This document shows, one piece after another, positions 43,332 through 50,998 of a stretch of DNA of 64,000 nt; within the stretch, counting starts at the first letter, position 1; each line of letters starts with the position of its first letter. This stretch comes from a bacterium (lineage in GTDB: Bacteria; Zixibacteria; MSB-5A5; CAIYYT01). The position numbers were made by a program, and so were the translations under genes. The notes under the pieces are model-generated. The model did not search any database, was not told the origin of the DNA, and was given only the letters and a program-made list of their open reading frames with translations. The stretch spans positions 218,847-282,846 of the forward strand of contig JADJGC010000004.1 in NCBI GenBank assembly GCA_016708315.1, in the 5' to 3' direction.

Positions 43332-44329
43332 GATTTATAATTCTCCGTCAATGAAATTTCACCAGAGCCGAGAGCAAGAGTCTTGCCGTCGAACTCAACG
43401 ACCAGCAAGCCGTTAGTATCAATATCCACTGCCTTGCCGGTTACGGCGTTGCCGTCATACCGAAAGGTTATACTCTTACCAAGCACAGATGAATAACTCC
43501 GTATCGGCTTGATCAACCGCTTGAATCCGCGCGACAGGTATTCCTGATAGTGCTCTTCGAGAAATGTAAGCAGCAGTTTCGTGAGCTTGATTCTATCAAC
43601 TGCAGACTTCGACACAATCTTGAGTGAAGCAGCTTTATCGCGCAGCTCAACCGGGAAATCGCTTTCGTCGTGATTGGCATTGATGCCAATGCCCATGATG
43701 ACATATCTGATTCGATCAATTTCGGCAGCGAGTTCAGTCAATACACCGGCAAGTTTGCGGCCATCGTACAGAACATCATTTGGCCACTTGATCGTAGCTT
43801 TAATCCCGGGATACTCCCGCAATGTCTTGGCAATGCTCAACGCGGCAATCAATGACAGCCCCGGCGCCAACGACGGCGCAATTTGCGGCCGCAGAATCAT
43901 TGACAGATAGATTCCCCGCTTGGCAGGCGAGTGCCAGGTTCGCCCAAGTCTGCCCTTGCCGGCGGTTTGGCGCTCAGCAAGAATGACGGTACCTTCCGGC
44001 TCGTCCTTTTCAGCGTACTTGTGCGCGATGACATTGGTGGAGCCGACGCGATCGAAACTATAAATGTTGACCCCGAGAATCTTTGTGCCCAATCCGAAAG
44101 TAATCTCGTGAGGGAACAGCACGTCAGGCGATGAGCCGTAACGAATATCGCCTTCTTTATTGCGCAGAAGTTGATATCCCCAATTTTCAAGTTCCGCAAT
44201 TGCGCGGTCAGATTTGTTCGTTGTCAGCTCGAACTTGTCGCACAGCTTCTTACGTGAGAAGTAAGATCGCGGGTGCTTGCGCAGGTAATCGAGAATGTCG
44301 ATTTGAATTTGCGTGATGTCTTCGGGCAT
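43328..44329 (-). CDS. birA: Biotin--[acetyl-CoA-carboxylase] ligase / biotin repressor
   Basis: 333 residues. An N-terminal winged helix (IDILDYLRKHPRSYFSRKKL) precedes the catalytic domain: FDRVGSTNVIAHKYAE, the biotinyl-AMP loop ERQTAGKGRLGRTWHSPAKR, KWPNDVLYDGRKLAGVLTEL and IMGIGINAN. The C-terminal SH3-like domain ends the protein. It activates biotin and attaches it to carboxylase carrier protein, and group II members also repress biotin genes. The ATG at 44329 has TATAAT six bases upstream and no ribosome site. An inverted repeat GTGCATC-N8-GATGCAC (44362-44383) lies upstream and could be an operator. Confidence 0.95.
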   Translation of the reverse strand: MPEDITQIQIDILDYLRKHPRSYFSRKKLCDKFELTTNKSDRAIAELENWGYQLLRNKEGDIRYGSSPDVLFPHEITFGLGTKILGVNIYSFDRVGSTNVIAHKYAEKDEPEGTVILAERQTAGKGRLGRTWHSPAKRGIYLSMILRPQIAPSLAPGLSLIAALSIAKTLREYPGIKATIKWPNDVLYDGRKLAGVLTELAAEIDRIRYVIMGIGINANHDESDFPVELRDKAASLKIVSKSAVDRIKLTKLLLTFLEEHYQEYLSRGFKRLIKPIRSYSSVLGKSITFRYDGNAVTGKAVDIDTNGLLVVEFDGKTLALGSGEISLTENYKS

Positions 44330-44335
44330 GGCGGG

Positions 44336-44383
44336 ATTATAACGAAACTTGACGGACGAGTGCATCAATATTTAGATGCACCG
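44336..44383 (-). promoter_or_regulatory. birA promoter and upstream inverted repeat
   Basis: The -10 TATAAT (44341-44336) is six bases from the ATG; the -35 is weak. GTGCATC/GATGCAC arms with an eight-base spacer overlap the -35 region. Confidence 0.45.
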
Positions 44384-44399
44384 TCAATTGTGTTGGATT

Positions 44400-45176
44400 C
44401 TAAAGACTCAGGAACGAAGCCAACTCGCGCTTGAAGATTTCCGGCTTCTCCATATGTATCATGTGTCCGCAATCGGGAATCTCATAGAGCGTGCCATTGG
44501 TCAGACGGGCATTTATCAATTTCGCTAACGGCAGAAAATCGAGATCCTCACGACCACATAATAGCAGTGTCGGCATCGTTACGTTGTCGAGCATCTTCAT
44601 ATCGCTTTCGTCCATGTATTTGAACGCGTCAGGGTCGGTCCAAACCTTGCCGGGGAAATCACTGATGCAGCTTTTGAAAACTTCCCAGTCCGGCGAGTTC
44701 TTATCGACGCGCTGGAAAAGTCGGAACGTCTCCCACTGAATCTTGGCCTGGTCGATATCAATCTGCTTGGCAGTGCGATAGACATTCGGCCAATCGGTGT
44801 AATCCTTGTATCCAACGACATGCGGCGCCGCCAATACCAGCGACTTGATATGTTGCGGATGCTGAAGCGCGTACTTGACAACGATTGCGCCGCCGAGCGA
44901 ATGACCGATGAAGTGTGCCTTTTGATATCCCAAGTCGGTGATGAGCAAATTGAGGTCGTTGACATGTTCGCGATACGAGTAACCGGTTGCCGGTGCGAAA
45001 CTCTGTCCGTGCCCGCGCAAGTCGTACGTTAAAACTGCATACTTTGACGAGAGCAGTTCAGGAACTTCCATCCAGTAGCGGCTGTCAACGCCGATGCCGT
45101 GAACGAGCACAACCAGATCGCCCTGGCCGATGATATTGTAGTAGAGCTTGCGATCATCTTTTTCGAAAAACGACAT
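44400..45176 (-). CDS. Alpha/beta-fold hydrolase
   Basis: 258 residues. Oxyanion motif VVLVHGIGVDSRYW, then LRGHGQS, nucleophile elbow GHSLGG (residue about 93), acidic residue in LLLCGREDLDFLP and catalytic His in DCGHMIHMEKP. This matches small-molecule esterases, lactonases or MhpC-type hydrolases; the substrate is unknown. AAGGA precedes the ATG. It is nine bases downstream of alr on the same strand, so probably cotranscribed. Confidence 0.88.
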   Translation of the reverse strand: MSFFEKDDRKLYYNIIGQGDLVVLVHGIGVDSRYWMEVPELLSSKYAVLTYDLRGHGQSFAPATGYSYREHVNDLNLLITDLGYQKAHFIGHSLGGAIVVKYALQHPQHIKSLVLAAPHVVGYKDYTDWPNVYRTAKQIDIDQAKIQWETFRLFQRVDKNSPDWEVFKSCISDFPGKVWTDPDAFKYMDESDMKMLDNVTMPTLLLCGREDLDFLPLAKLINARLTNGTLYEIPDCGHMIHMEKPEIFKRELASFLSL

Positions 45177-45185
45177 CGTGTATCC

Positions 45186-46331
45186 TTAGGTAATGACTTT
45201 CCGTTTGAGATGCATCCCCAGCCGGGCGAGCACTTCATAGTTGATGGTATTGGTCCAACCGGCAATATCTTCGGCGCGGATGGTTTCGTCTCCGGAGCGT
45301 CCAATCAGGACAACTTCGGATTCGAGGGTGACATTAGGTATATCGGTAATATCCACCATAAACATATCCATGCAGATTCGGCCGCGTACAGGCGCTCGCA
45401 TCCCATTGACCAAAACATATCCGGTGTTGGAGATCTGTCGGTCATACCCGTCGAAATAACCGATTGGCAATACCGCGATCTTGAGATTGGCGGTCGCGCG
45501 ATAGGTCGTGCCGTAACCGATGTATTCGCCTTTGCGGACATCCTTAATCTGGCCGATCAGCGTCTTCCATGACAGCACCGGCTGAAGCATGTGATTCTGC
45601 TTTCCGGCAAGGCGATACGATAGATAGGTCTCCTTCGAAGGCCAATGCCCGTACAGCGCAATGCCGACGCGTGCGAGATTGAAATGCGTGTGCGGAAACA
45701 GCAGCGATGCCGCCGATGAAGCCAGATGCGCGTACTTGATCACAAATCCCGCATCCTCGAGAATGCTCTTCAGTTCGACATATCGCTTGAACTGCATATC
45801 CGCATAGCTGTGGTCGGTAGTGTCTTCAATATTCGCAAAGTGAGTCGAAACTCCGACGAGCTTTAAGTGCGCTGTCGACTTGAAGCACTCAATAACCGCT
45901 GTAAGCTCCTCCCGATTCACTCCCTGCCGATTGGTACCGGTTTCGAGCTTGAGATGACACTTCGCCGGATACTTTGCCGTGGCGAACTCGGCGAGTTTGC
46001 GCAGTGTGTCAATATTGGCCACTACAAAATCGAAACCGGCTTCGACTGCGACTTTCAGATCAGCAATCGGGATATAGCCAAGAATCAAAATGTTGGTTGT
46101 GATGCCGCCGGCGCGCAGCAGCAATGCCTCCTCGAGGTTATGTACCGCGAGAAACGGAAACTGCTTTGGATCAAGCAGCCGCGCAATCTCGAGATAACCG
46201 TGGCCATAAGCGTTAGCTTTGATGACCGGAACCATCGAACAACCTTTGGCAAGATTGCTTTGAATGGCGGCAATATTGTGTTCGAGTGCGCGCGAATCGA
46301 CTTCGATCCAGCTTAAAGCAGAAGCGTTCAT
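45186..46331 (-). CDS. alr: Alanine racemase
   Basis: 381 residues. It interconverts L- and D-alanine for peptidoglycan, using PLP. The PLP Lys is in VPVIKANAYGHGYLEIARLL near residue 39. The second-domain catalytic Tyr is in IGYGTTYRA. The barrel motif KLETGTNRQGVNREEL and the dimer segment CMDMFMVDITDI also fit. The C-terminus EVLARLGMHLKRKV is conserved. The start has a promoter TTGACT-17-TACCAT that ends eight bases before ATG and no ribosome site, so the mRNA is probably leaderless. It is divergent from nadC. Confidence 0.96.
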   Translation of the reverse strand: MNASALSWIEVDSRALEHNIAAIQSNLAKGCSMVPVIKANAYGHGYLEIARLLDPKQFPFLAVHNLEEALLLRAGGITTNILILGYIPIADLKVAVEAGFDFVVANIDTLRKLAEFATAKYPAKCHLKLETGTNRQGVNREELTAVIECFKSTAHLKLVGVSTHFANIEDTTDHSYADMQFKRYVELKSILEDAGFVIKYAHLASSAASLLFPHTHFNLARVGIALYGHWPSKETYLSYRLAGKQNHMLQPVLSWKTLIGQIKDVRKGEYIGYGTTYRATANLKIAVLPIGYFDGYDRQISNTGYVLVNGMRAPVRGRICMDMFMVDITDIPNVTLESEVVLIGRSGDETIRAEDIAGWTNTINYEVLARLGMHLKRKVIT

Positions 46332-46339
46332 TTGATGGA

Positions 46340-46368
46340 ATGGTATCGAGGGGCGCTATCGAAGTCAA
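46340..46368 (-). promoter_or_regulatory. Leaderless-type promoter of alr
   Basis: On the minus strand TTGACT (46368-46363), 17 bases, TACCAT (46345-46340), then eight bases to the ATG at 46331. Confidence 0.6.
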
Positions 46369-46414
46369 CAATAAAGGGCTATCAGCAAGCGAACTGCCTC
46401 TTCCCTGCTTTTGG

Positions 46415-46443
46415 TTGACACCGCAAATTCAATTCAATACTCT
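46415..46443 (+). promoter_or_regulatory. Leaderless-type promoter of nadC
   Basis: TTGACA (46415-46420), 17 bases, TACTCT (46438-46443), six bases to the ATG at 46450. No ribosome site is present. Confidence 0.6.
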
Positions 46444-46449
46444 CTCGGC

Positions 46450-47307
46450 ATGGATATAGCCCCCGAGTACTTAATTGACATAGCTGATCGCGCACTACAA
46501 GAAGATTTAGAAACCGGCGATCTTACGACATTGGCAACTGTAAGCCCGATTGCCAAGGGTCGGGCTATGATTCGCGCCAAAGCCGATGGCATCATTTCCG
46601 GACTCGACGTTGCCGCGCTCGTGTTCTACCAACTCGATCAGGACGGCGAGTTTCTAACCGACCTTGTCGAAGGTTCCCCCATCAAACGCGGTCAAGAATT
46701 GATCATGTGCCAGGGCAAGCTCGCATCATTGCTGACCGGCGAGCGGACGGCGCTTAACTTTCTGATGCATCTGTCAGGGATAGCGACCTTAACAGCGAAA
46801 TTCGTCGAGCAGGTTAAGCACACCAGCTGCCAAATCATCGATACACGCAAAACTACACCCGGATTGCGGTTATTAGAGAAGCGTGCCGTGTTCTCCGGCG
46901 GCGGCGCCAATCATCGAATGGGTTTGTTTGACATGATTCTTATCAAAGAGAACCACATTGCCGCGGCAGGCTCGCTGACTAAGGCAGTTGAAAAAGCCAT
47001 TGAATACAATCAAACAACAGCCATCCAACGCGTAGCCATCGAAGTCGAAACCAGAAATTTGGACGAAGTCAGGGAGGCCGCGAGCCTCGATATTCAGCGT
47101 TTGATGCTGGACAACTTCGATGTCGAAACGGCACGCGCGGCAGTAAACTTCCTCCGCGCGGCAAATCCAGATCTTGAAATTGAAGCCTCCGGCAATATGT
47201 CGCTGGCGACTGTCAAGGAATACGCTGAAACCGGAGTCGACTTCATTTCGGCTGGCGCCTTAACACACTCGGCTCAGTGGCTCGATCTTTCTATGAAGAT
47301 TGTCTGA
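46450..47307 (+). CDS. nadC: Nicotinate-nucleotide pyrophosphorylase (quinolinate phosphoribosyltransferase)
   Basis: 285 residues from the ATG at 46450. It converts quinolinate and PRPP to nicotinate mononucleotide in de novo NAD synthesis. Motifs: ALQEDLETGDLTTLAT, ERTALNFLMHLSGIATLT, the substrate site DTRKTTPGLRLLEKRAV, SGGGANHRMGLFDMILIKEN and the late IEASGNMSLATVKEYAETGV, SAGALTHS. A longer frame to 46411 exists but overlaps the promoter. nnr (NADHX repair) and rex (NADH sensing) also lie in this window, so NAD metabolism genes are frequent here. Confidence 0.96.
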   Translation: MDIAPEYLIDIADRALQEDLETGDLTTLATVSPIAKGRAMIRAKADGIISGLDVAALVFYQLDQDGEFLTDLVEGSPIKRGQELIMCQGKLASLLTGERTALNFLMHLSGIATLTAKFVEQVKHTSCQIIDTRKTTPGLRLLEKRAVFSGGGANHRMGLFDMILIKENHIAAAGSLTKAVEKAIEYNQTTAIQRVAIEVETRNLDEVREAASLDIQRLMLDNFDVETARAAVNFLRAANPDLEIEASGNMSLATVKEYAETGVDFISAGALTHSAQWLDLSMKIV

Positions 47308-47348
47308 TTCCGCAACTACAATCTATTTTCTCGCGTATTTACATCATA

Positions 47349-47870
47349 ATGATAACACAAACCAAGTGGATTGAACGCAAGTTCAGTTTTGACTTTCCGG
47401 TAGGAATGGCGCCAGTAATCGTCGAGCGCCTTCGCGGCGCACCGGCACGAATTGAGCTCTACGTGGCGGGCTTACCGCGGGAGATTCTGATTGCGAGGGT
47501 GTCGGAGAAATGGTCAATTCAGGAGCACGTCGGGCACTTGATCGACTTGGATGAACTGCACGATGACCGCATCGGTGACTTTCTTGCCGGGAAATTGGAA
47601 TTGCGTGCCGCAGATATCACGAATGCCAGAACAAGCTCCGCCGGTCACAATGGCCGCGACATCCGAGAGTTAGCGACCGAGTTCCGCAAACAAAGGTCGA
47701 GATTCATTTCGCGCGTAGAAGATCTGAAGGAAAGCGACTTCGAGCGAATCTCTCTTCATCCCCGGCTCAAACTACCAATGCGGCTGGTTGATATGCTGTA
47801 CTTCGTTGCGGAGCACGACGATCACCACTTTAGCGTGATGCGCAATAATCTGAAGCAACTTTCCCCATAG
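47349..47870 (+). CDS. DinB-superfamily protein
   Basis: 173 residues from the ATG at 47349. It is a four-helix-bundle DinB/YfiT-type fold with the metal-binding His triad pattern: WSIQEHVGHLIDLDELHDDR in helix 2 and FVAEHDDHHFSVMRNNLKQL near the C-terminus. Members are metal-dependent thiol S-transferases or damage-inducible proteins. The presence of a bacilliredoxin at 21411 makes a thiol-transferase role possible, but that is speculative. A VOC gene follows after 18 bases. Confidence 0.8.
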   Translation: MITQTKWIERKFSFDFPVGMAPVIVERLRGAPARIELYVAGLPREILIARVSEKWSIQEHVGHLIDLDELHDDRIGDFLAGKLELRAADITNARTSSAGHNGRDIRELATEFRKQRSRFISRVEDLKESDFERISLHPRLKLPMRLVDMLYFVAEHDDHHFSVMRNNLKQLSP

Positions 47871-47888
47871 CAGATTTCGAGGTGAACT

Positions 47889-48251
47889 ATGATTAGAGGC
47901 GGCAATGCCACGATATTTGTTTCGAGTATGGATCAATCCGTGCAATTCTACACGGAAGTGCTTGGACTAAAACTGGAGTATCGCGCTGGAGACCACTGGG
48001 CCTCAATCGATGCCGGCGACGGACTTAAGCTGGGTCTGCACCCTTCAAGTCCCAGCGCTGCTGCACCGGGCACCAAAGGCTCGATTCAAATCGGATTGAT
48101 GGTAACGGAAACCTTGGAGAAGGTGATTGCAGCAGTTAGTGGTCGCGGTGGTATCTTCAAAGGCGAAATCCATGACGACGATGCTGTGCGAATAGCATTC
48201 ATCGACGATCCCGACGGCAACGAACTATATCTCTGTGAACTCAAGAAATAG
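47889..48251 (+). CDS. VOC-family (glyoxalase/bleomycin resistance-like) protein
   Basis: 120 residues with a GAGGTGA ribosome site. The beta-alpha-beta VOC fold is visible: ATIFVSSMDQSVQFYTEVLG LKLEYRAGDHWASI in the first half, IQIGLMVTETLEKVIAAVSG and AFIDDPDGNELYLCEL in the second. The last motif is the usual metal-ligand Glu strand. Likely function is metal-dependent isomerase, dioxygenase or resistance activity; the substrate is unknown. It may be cotranscribed with the DinB gene. Confidence 0.85.
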   Translation: MIRGGNATIFVSSMDQSVQFYTEVLGLKLEYRAGDHWASIDAGDGLKLGLHPSSPSAAAPGTKGSIQIGLMVTETLEKVIAAVSGRGGIFKGEIHDDDAVRIAFIDDPDGNELYLCELKK

Positions 48252-48253
48252 TA

Positions 48254-48925
48254 TCAGAGCTTCTTTCCTACAAAGTCGACTATCCCGTGCCAATGAGGAG
48301 CGCCGTGCGTTGTGTCGTAGAAATCGAATTCGGCATAGTGTATCGGGCGCAGCCCCGATTTGAGTTCTGACTCGGCAATCTGCGCACAACACATCCGCAT
48401 CAATTCGCCGTGTCCAAACAGCGAGTAGATATTTCCTGACGCATCGCGAAATGTCCCCGGGGCGATTTCTTTGGAGTTCTTCTTGTGAACTTTGTAGTGC
48501 GGGTCGTCAACTGTGAACGACTCGCAGAGAAACAAACCTCCGCGTTTCAACCCCTCTACAGCTTTACTGATAATCAACTGCGTGTCGGCCTTGGCGAGAA
48601 ACTGAAACAGATTAATCGCCACTATCAGCGAATAGCGATTCTTGGCGATGCGAAACTCGCGGGCATCTTCAGAGACAGCTTTAATCGAAAGGCTCTTTTT
48701 GCGGGCAATGTTCTCGCATTTAGCAACACCGGATTTCGTGGATTCGACTCCCGTCACTGAAAATCCAAGCCCGGCAAGAAAGAGCGCATCGCGCCCTTCA
48801 CCCATGCCCAGGTCCAGCGCGGAGCCAGTTGGAGCCATTTCGGCGAAGCGTTTGACCAGATCGGACGGCTTCGTGCCCCAATAAAGTTCAGACTTACTGT
48901 AGATTTCTTCGTAGTTCTTAGCCAT
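48254..48925 (-). CDS. Class I SAM methyltransferase (TehB-like)
   Basis: 223 residues from the ATG at 48925. The N-terminus ...EIYSKSELYWGTKPSDLVKR and motif I ALDLGMGEGRDALFLAGLGF resemble TehB/UbiE-like small-molecule methyltransferases. Acidic motif VESTKSGVAKC and motif IV SLIVAINLFQF follow. The C-terminal part includes HYKVHKKNSKE and a His-containing GAPHWHG. TTGCTT-17-TAGATT ends seven bases before ATG, with no ribosome site. It converges with the VOC gene (three bases apart). Substrate unknown. Confidence 0.85.
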   Translation of the reverse strand: MAKNYEEIYSKSELYWGTKPSDLVKRFAEMAPTGSALDLGMGEGRDALFLAGLGFSVTGVESTKSGVAKCENIARKKSLSIKAVSEDAREFRIAKNRYSLIVAINLFQFLAKADTQLIISKAVEGLKRGGLFLCESFTVDDPHYKVHKKNSKEIAPGTFRDASGNIYSLFGHGELMRMCCAQIAESELKSGLRPIHYAEFDFYDTTHGAPHWHGIVDFVGKKL

Positions 48926-48932
48926 GAGGGAT

Positions 48933-48961
48933 AATCTAAGGCGCCGGCACACATCAAGCAA
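48933..48961 (-). promoter_or_regulatory. Leaderless-type promoter of the methyltransferase gene
   Basis: On the minus strand TTGCTT (48961-48956), 17 bases, TAGATT (48938-48933), seven bases to ATG at 48925. Confidence 0.55.
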
Positions 48962-49123
48962 TCACAGAATTCAACTCGAGCCTCGGATAATAGTTGACTT
49001 GTCGAACGTATTGCCGATGATTCAACAACGAGCGGATCGTATGTGTATTATAGACGAGTGGCGGAAGTGGATTCCTGCCGATACAAGAGATAAGCATTAA
49101 GCGGGGTAGGACAAGACGTCAGA

Positions 49124-49822
49124 ATGCGCAAAAGGATATTGTTTCATTTTCATACAAACCACTCGGTGGATTCCAATCTGATGCCGCAGGAAATCGTTGA
49201 ATTCGCGGTTCAGAATCAGATTCACGTGCTTGCCCCTACCGATCACAACACCATTCGCGGCTCGCGCGAAATTCGCGAGTTGGCAAACGAACACGGAATC
49301 GAAACGATAATTGGCGCCGAGTATTCTTCCGATCACGGCGACATCATCGGTTTGTTTTTGCAGGACGACGCCTATTCACGCAAAGCTTCGGAAATTGTCC
49401 AGGAAATCCACGGTCAAGGCGGTCTGACAATCCTTCCCCATCCCTATCGCTCGCATCACCTGACTGATGAATTCCTGCATTCCTTTGACGGCATCGAAGT
49501 TTTCAACGCTCGGTTACCGGAGCAACTTAATCGTTTGGCGTGGGAATTGTCCGTCATGTTAAAGAAGCCGGCATTCTTCGGTGTGGACGCGCATCTGAGC
49601 GATGAGTTAGGTCTGGTAGTTACTGAAATCGAAGTTAACAAGGGTGAGGACTTGAAAGACGCCGTGCGCAGAGGTTTCAACCCGATTGCACTTACTCAGA
49701 CTACACCGGCGATGATCTATCGGAGCAAGATGATTGCTTCCGCCAAGCGGGGCACGCCAATTCGTTACCTGCAATCTATGGCGAAAATGCTGCGCGCGCG
49801 CATCAAAGGCGCCGCTCTCTAG
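49124..49822 (+). CDS. PHP-domain metal-dependent phosphoesterase
   Basis: 232 residues. Metal-binding motifs in the usual order: HFHTNHSVDS, PTDHNTIRG, EYSSDHGDIIGL, ILPHPYRSHH and a final FFGVDAHLSDELG. This is the short PHP form found in nucleotide and phosphoester hydrolases (for example 3',5'-nucleoside bisphosphate phosphatases), cytosolic. There is no polymerase domain. The C-terminal 40 residues are basic (KRGTPIRYLQSMAKMLRARI). Its 3' end overlaps the convergent membrane-protein gene by 20 bases. Confidence 0.85.
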   Translation: MRKRILFHFHTNHSVDSNLMPQEIVEFAVQNQIHVLAPTDHNTIRGSREIRELANEHGIETIIGAEYSSDHGDIIGLFLQDDAYSRKASEIVQEIHGQGGLTILPHPYRSHHLTDEFLHSFDGIEVFNARLPEQLNRLAWELSVMLKKPAFFGVDAHLSDELGLVVTEIEVNKGEDLKDAVRRGFNPIALTQTTPAMIYRSKMIASAKRGTPIRYLQSMAKMLRARIKGAAL

Positions 49823-50222
49823 CTCGTTTGCGAATTTGCATTAATCCCCCTGCCGACATTATTCCAAGAACACTTAATCCAATTAGCGCAGCCGTATACC
49901 ACGCGGGATGTTCCGCCGTGCTTGTCAATCTCGTCATAAGGCCCATCACCACAGCCACCGCAGAAAGCGCAATTGTATGTTTGATTGGCGAACGCTTGGC
50001 GATGATACACGCGACAAATCCCCCGATCAATGCCGCAACAAATGCCCCAATTAAGATAGTCGCGATATGTCCGGTCCCCGGAAGTGTGCTGTCCTGATTC
50101 GAAGAAGCGGATGTTGACACCGCCAGTACGGTGAGAAAAGTCTTGGTCACAATATACATGGCGCCATAACCAGCGAGAATCGCCAGTATGCCGTCGAAGA
50201 GATTCATCTCCCTGTTTTCCAT
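49803..50222 (-). CDS. Small four-helix membrane protein
   Basis: 139 residues with about four hydrophobic helices (GILAILAGYGAMYIVTKTFL, ATILIGAFVAALIGGFVACI, TIALSAVAVVMGLMTRL, TAALIGLSVLGIMSAGGLMQ) and a basic C-terminal tail (RKRARERRL). No family is recognised. TTGTCG-16-TAGATT ends six bases before the ATG at 50222 and there is no ribosome site, so it is probably leaderless. Confidence 0.65.
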   Translation of the reverse strand: MENREMNLFDGILAILAGYGAMYIVTKTFLTVLAVSTSASSNQDSTLPGTGHIATILIGAFVAALIGGFVACIIAKRSPIKHTIALSAVAVVMGLMTRLTSTAEHPAWYTAALIGLSVLGIMSAGGLMQIRKRARERRL

Positions 50223-50228
50223 GCCGAC

Positions 50229-50256
50229 AATCTATCCGGCAGGGCCGATTCGACAA
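50229..50256 (-). promoter_or_regulatory. Leaderless-type promoter of the small membrane-protein gene
   Basis: On the minus strand TTGTCG (50256-50251), 16 bases, TAGATT (50234-50229), six bases to ATG 50222. Confidence 0.5.
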
Positions 50257-50290
50257 GGAACAATAGCAGTCGATCGACTAAACTTTTTCG

Positions 50291-50319
50291 TTGACATGCC
50301 GTATTGTCCAGAGTAAGTT
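50291..50319 (+). promoter_or_regulatory. Promoter of the leader-peptide/rsgA unit
   Basis: TTGACA (50291-50296), 17 bases, TAAGTT (50314-50319). The start is expected near 50326, just before the perfect palindrome GCTCCCATGGGAGC (50333-50346). Confidence 0.7.
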
Positions 50320-50332
50320 TAATTCAAGCGTA

Positions 50333-50346
50333 GCTCCCATGGGAGC
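50333..50346. other. 5'-end hairpin/palindrome of the rsgA leader
   Basis: Perfect 14-base palindrome GCTCCCATGGGAGC within the first 20 bases of the predicted RNA. It could be a 5' stabilising hairpin or a protein site. Confidence 0.5.
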
Positions 50347-50367
50347 ATTCGGAAAGGAGAATGTGTG

Positions 50368-50412
50368 ATGAGGGACATTGTCGTGAAAGAGAGGATCAGG
50401 GGCGAAGTGTAG
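50368..50412 (+). CDS. Leader peptide, 14 residues (MRDIVVKERIRGEV)
   Basis: A 14-codon frame with AAGGAG at 50354-50359 and an eight-base spacer, the best ribosome site in the neighbourhood. Its TAG stop (50410-50412) touches the first base of helix CCTAAATGC (50413). No single amino acid dominates (three Val, three Arg, two Glu). It is proposed as a translated sensor for the attenuator at 50413-50487, not as a functional peptide. Confidence 0.55.
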   Translation: MRDIVVKERIRGEV

Positions 50413-50487
50413 CCTAAATGCGCATATTGGCGCGGAAAATCATCATGCTGATTTCTTTCCGCAGGCATTTAGGTGTCTGCGGTTTTT
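50413..50487 (+). promoter_or_regulatory. Putative transcription attenuator of the small-protein/rsgA operon
   Basis: Two alternative folds are visible. Antiterminator: CCTAAATGC (50413-50421) with GCATTTAGG (50465-50473), enclosing GCGGAAA (50432-50438) with TTTCCGC (50456-50462). Terminator: CCGCAG (50459-50464) with CTGCGG (50477-50482), followed by TTTTT (50483-50487). The folds share bases 50459-50473 and exclude each other. A ribosome at the leader-peptide stop would cover 50413-50421 and favour termination. Confidence 0.6.
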
Positions 50488-50509
50488 CATTTTTAGGGAG
50501 AATTTAGCC

Positions 50510-50722
50510 ATGCCAGGCGAAATATCTAAACATCAATTAGCTGGAATAAAGAAGACACTTGGACACGACTATCTCGCTGAGAAAGAACGCAAAAAGCAAA
50601 AACGTCGCGAGCGTGCCGCACAGGTTAAGACTAAAGGAGAGAAACATAAATCGAGAAAACAGGAAATCGAAGAACTCGTCGAGTTGGAACTTGAACTTGA
50701 GGAAGGCGGCGGCGATGAATAG
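50510..50722 (+). CDS. Small highly charged protein upstream of rsgA
   Basis: 70 residues, with AGGGAG nine bases upstream. After MPGEISKHQLAGIKKTLGHD it is strongly basic (KERKKQKRRERAAQVKTKGE), then acidic (EELVELELELEEGGGDE), and mostly helical. No family is recognised. The basic half could bind RNA. It is 36 bases upstream of rsgA and behind the same attenuator, which suggests a ribosome-linked role; this is inference. Confidence 0.6.
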   Translation: MPGEISKHQLAGIKKTLGHDYLAEKERKKQKRRERAAQVKTKGEKHKSRKQEIEELVELELELEEGGGDE

Positions 50723-50758
50723 TCGCCGCTCAAACTCGCAAGACAACGGCCGGTCCAT

Positions 50759-50998
50759 ATGACCGGCCGTGTAATCCGCGCCTACGGAAAATCCTTCGTC
50801 GTATTAAGCGACGGGCGCGAGTACAGCTGCGCGGTAATGTCCAAAGCCAAACAAACGCAGAAGGAAACCCCTGTCGCTGTTGGCGATGTGGTGGAATTCA
50901 GTTTCTCAGGCGATGGTCCCGGATTCATTGAATCCGTGCAACCGCGCAAGACGAAATTTTCGCGCCCAAGGTCGGTGATGATTCGATCGAGCAGGTAA
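50759..50998 (+). CDS. rsgA: RsgA, N-terminal OB-domain part (frameshifted)
   Basis: 79 codons of the ribosome small subunit GTPase RsgA: the OB fold MTGRVIRAYGKSFVVLSDGR, AVGDVVEFSFSGDGPGFIES and KTKFSRP. After CCC at 50965-50967 the expected sense (KVGDDSIEQVIVANVDQMVI) is in the next frame, so one C appears to be missing. It should be read together with 51019-51645 as one protein of about 295 residues. Confidence 0.8.
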   Translation: MTGRVIRAYGKSFVVLSDGREYSCAVMSKAKQTQKETPVAVGDVVEFSFSGDGPGFIESVQPRKTKFSRPRSVMIRSSR

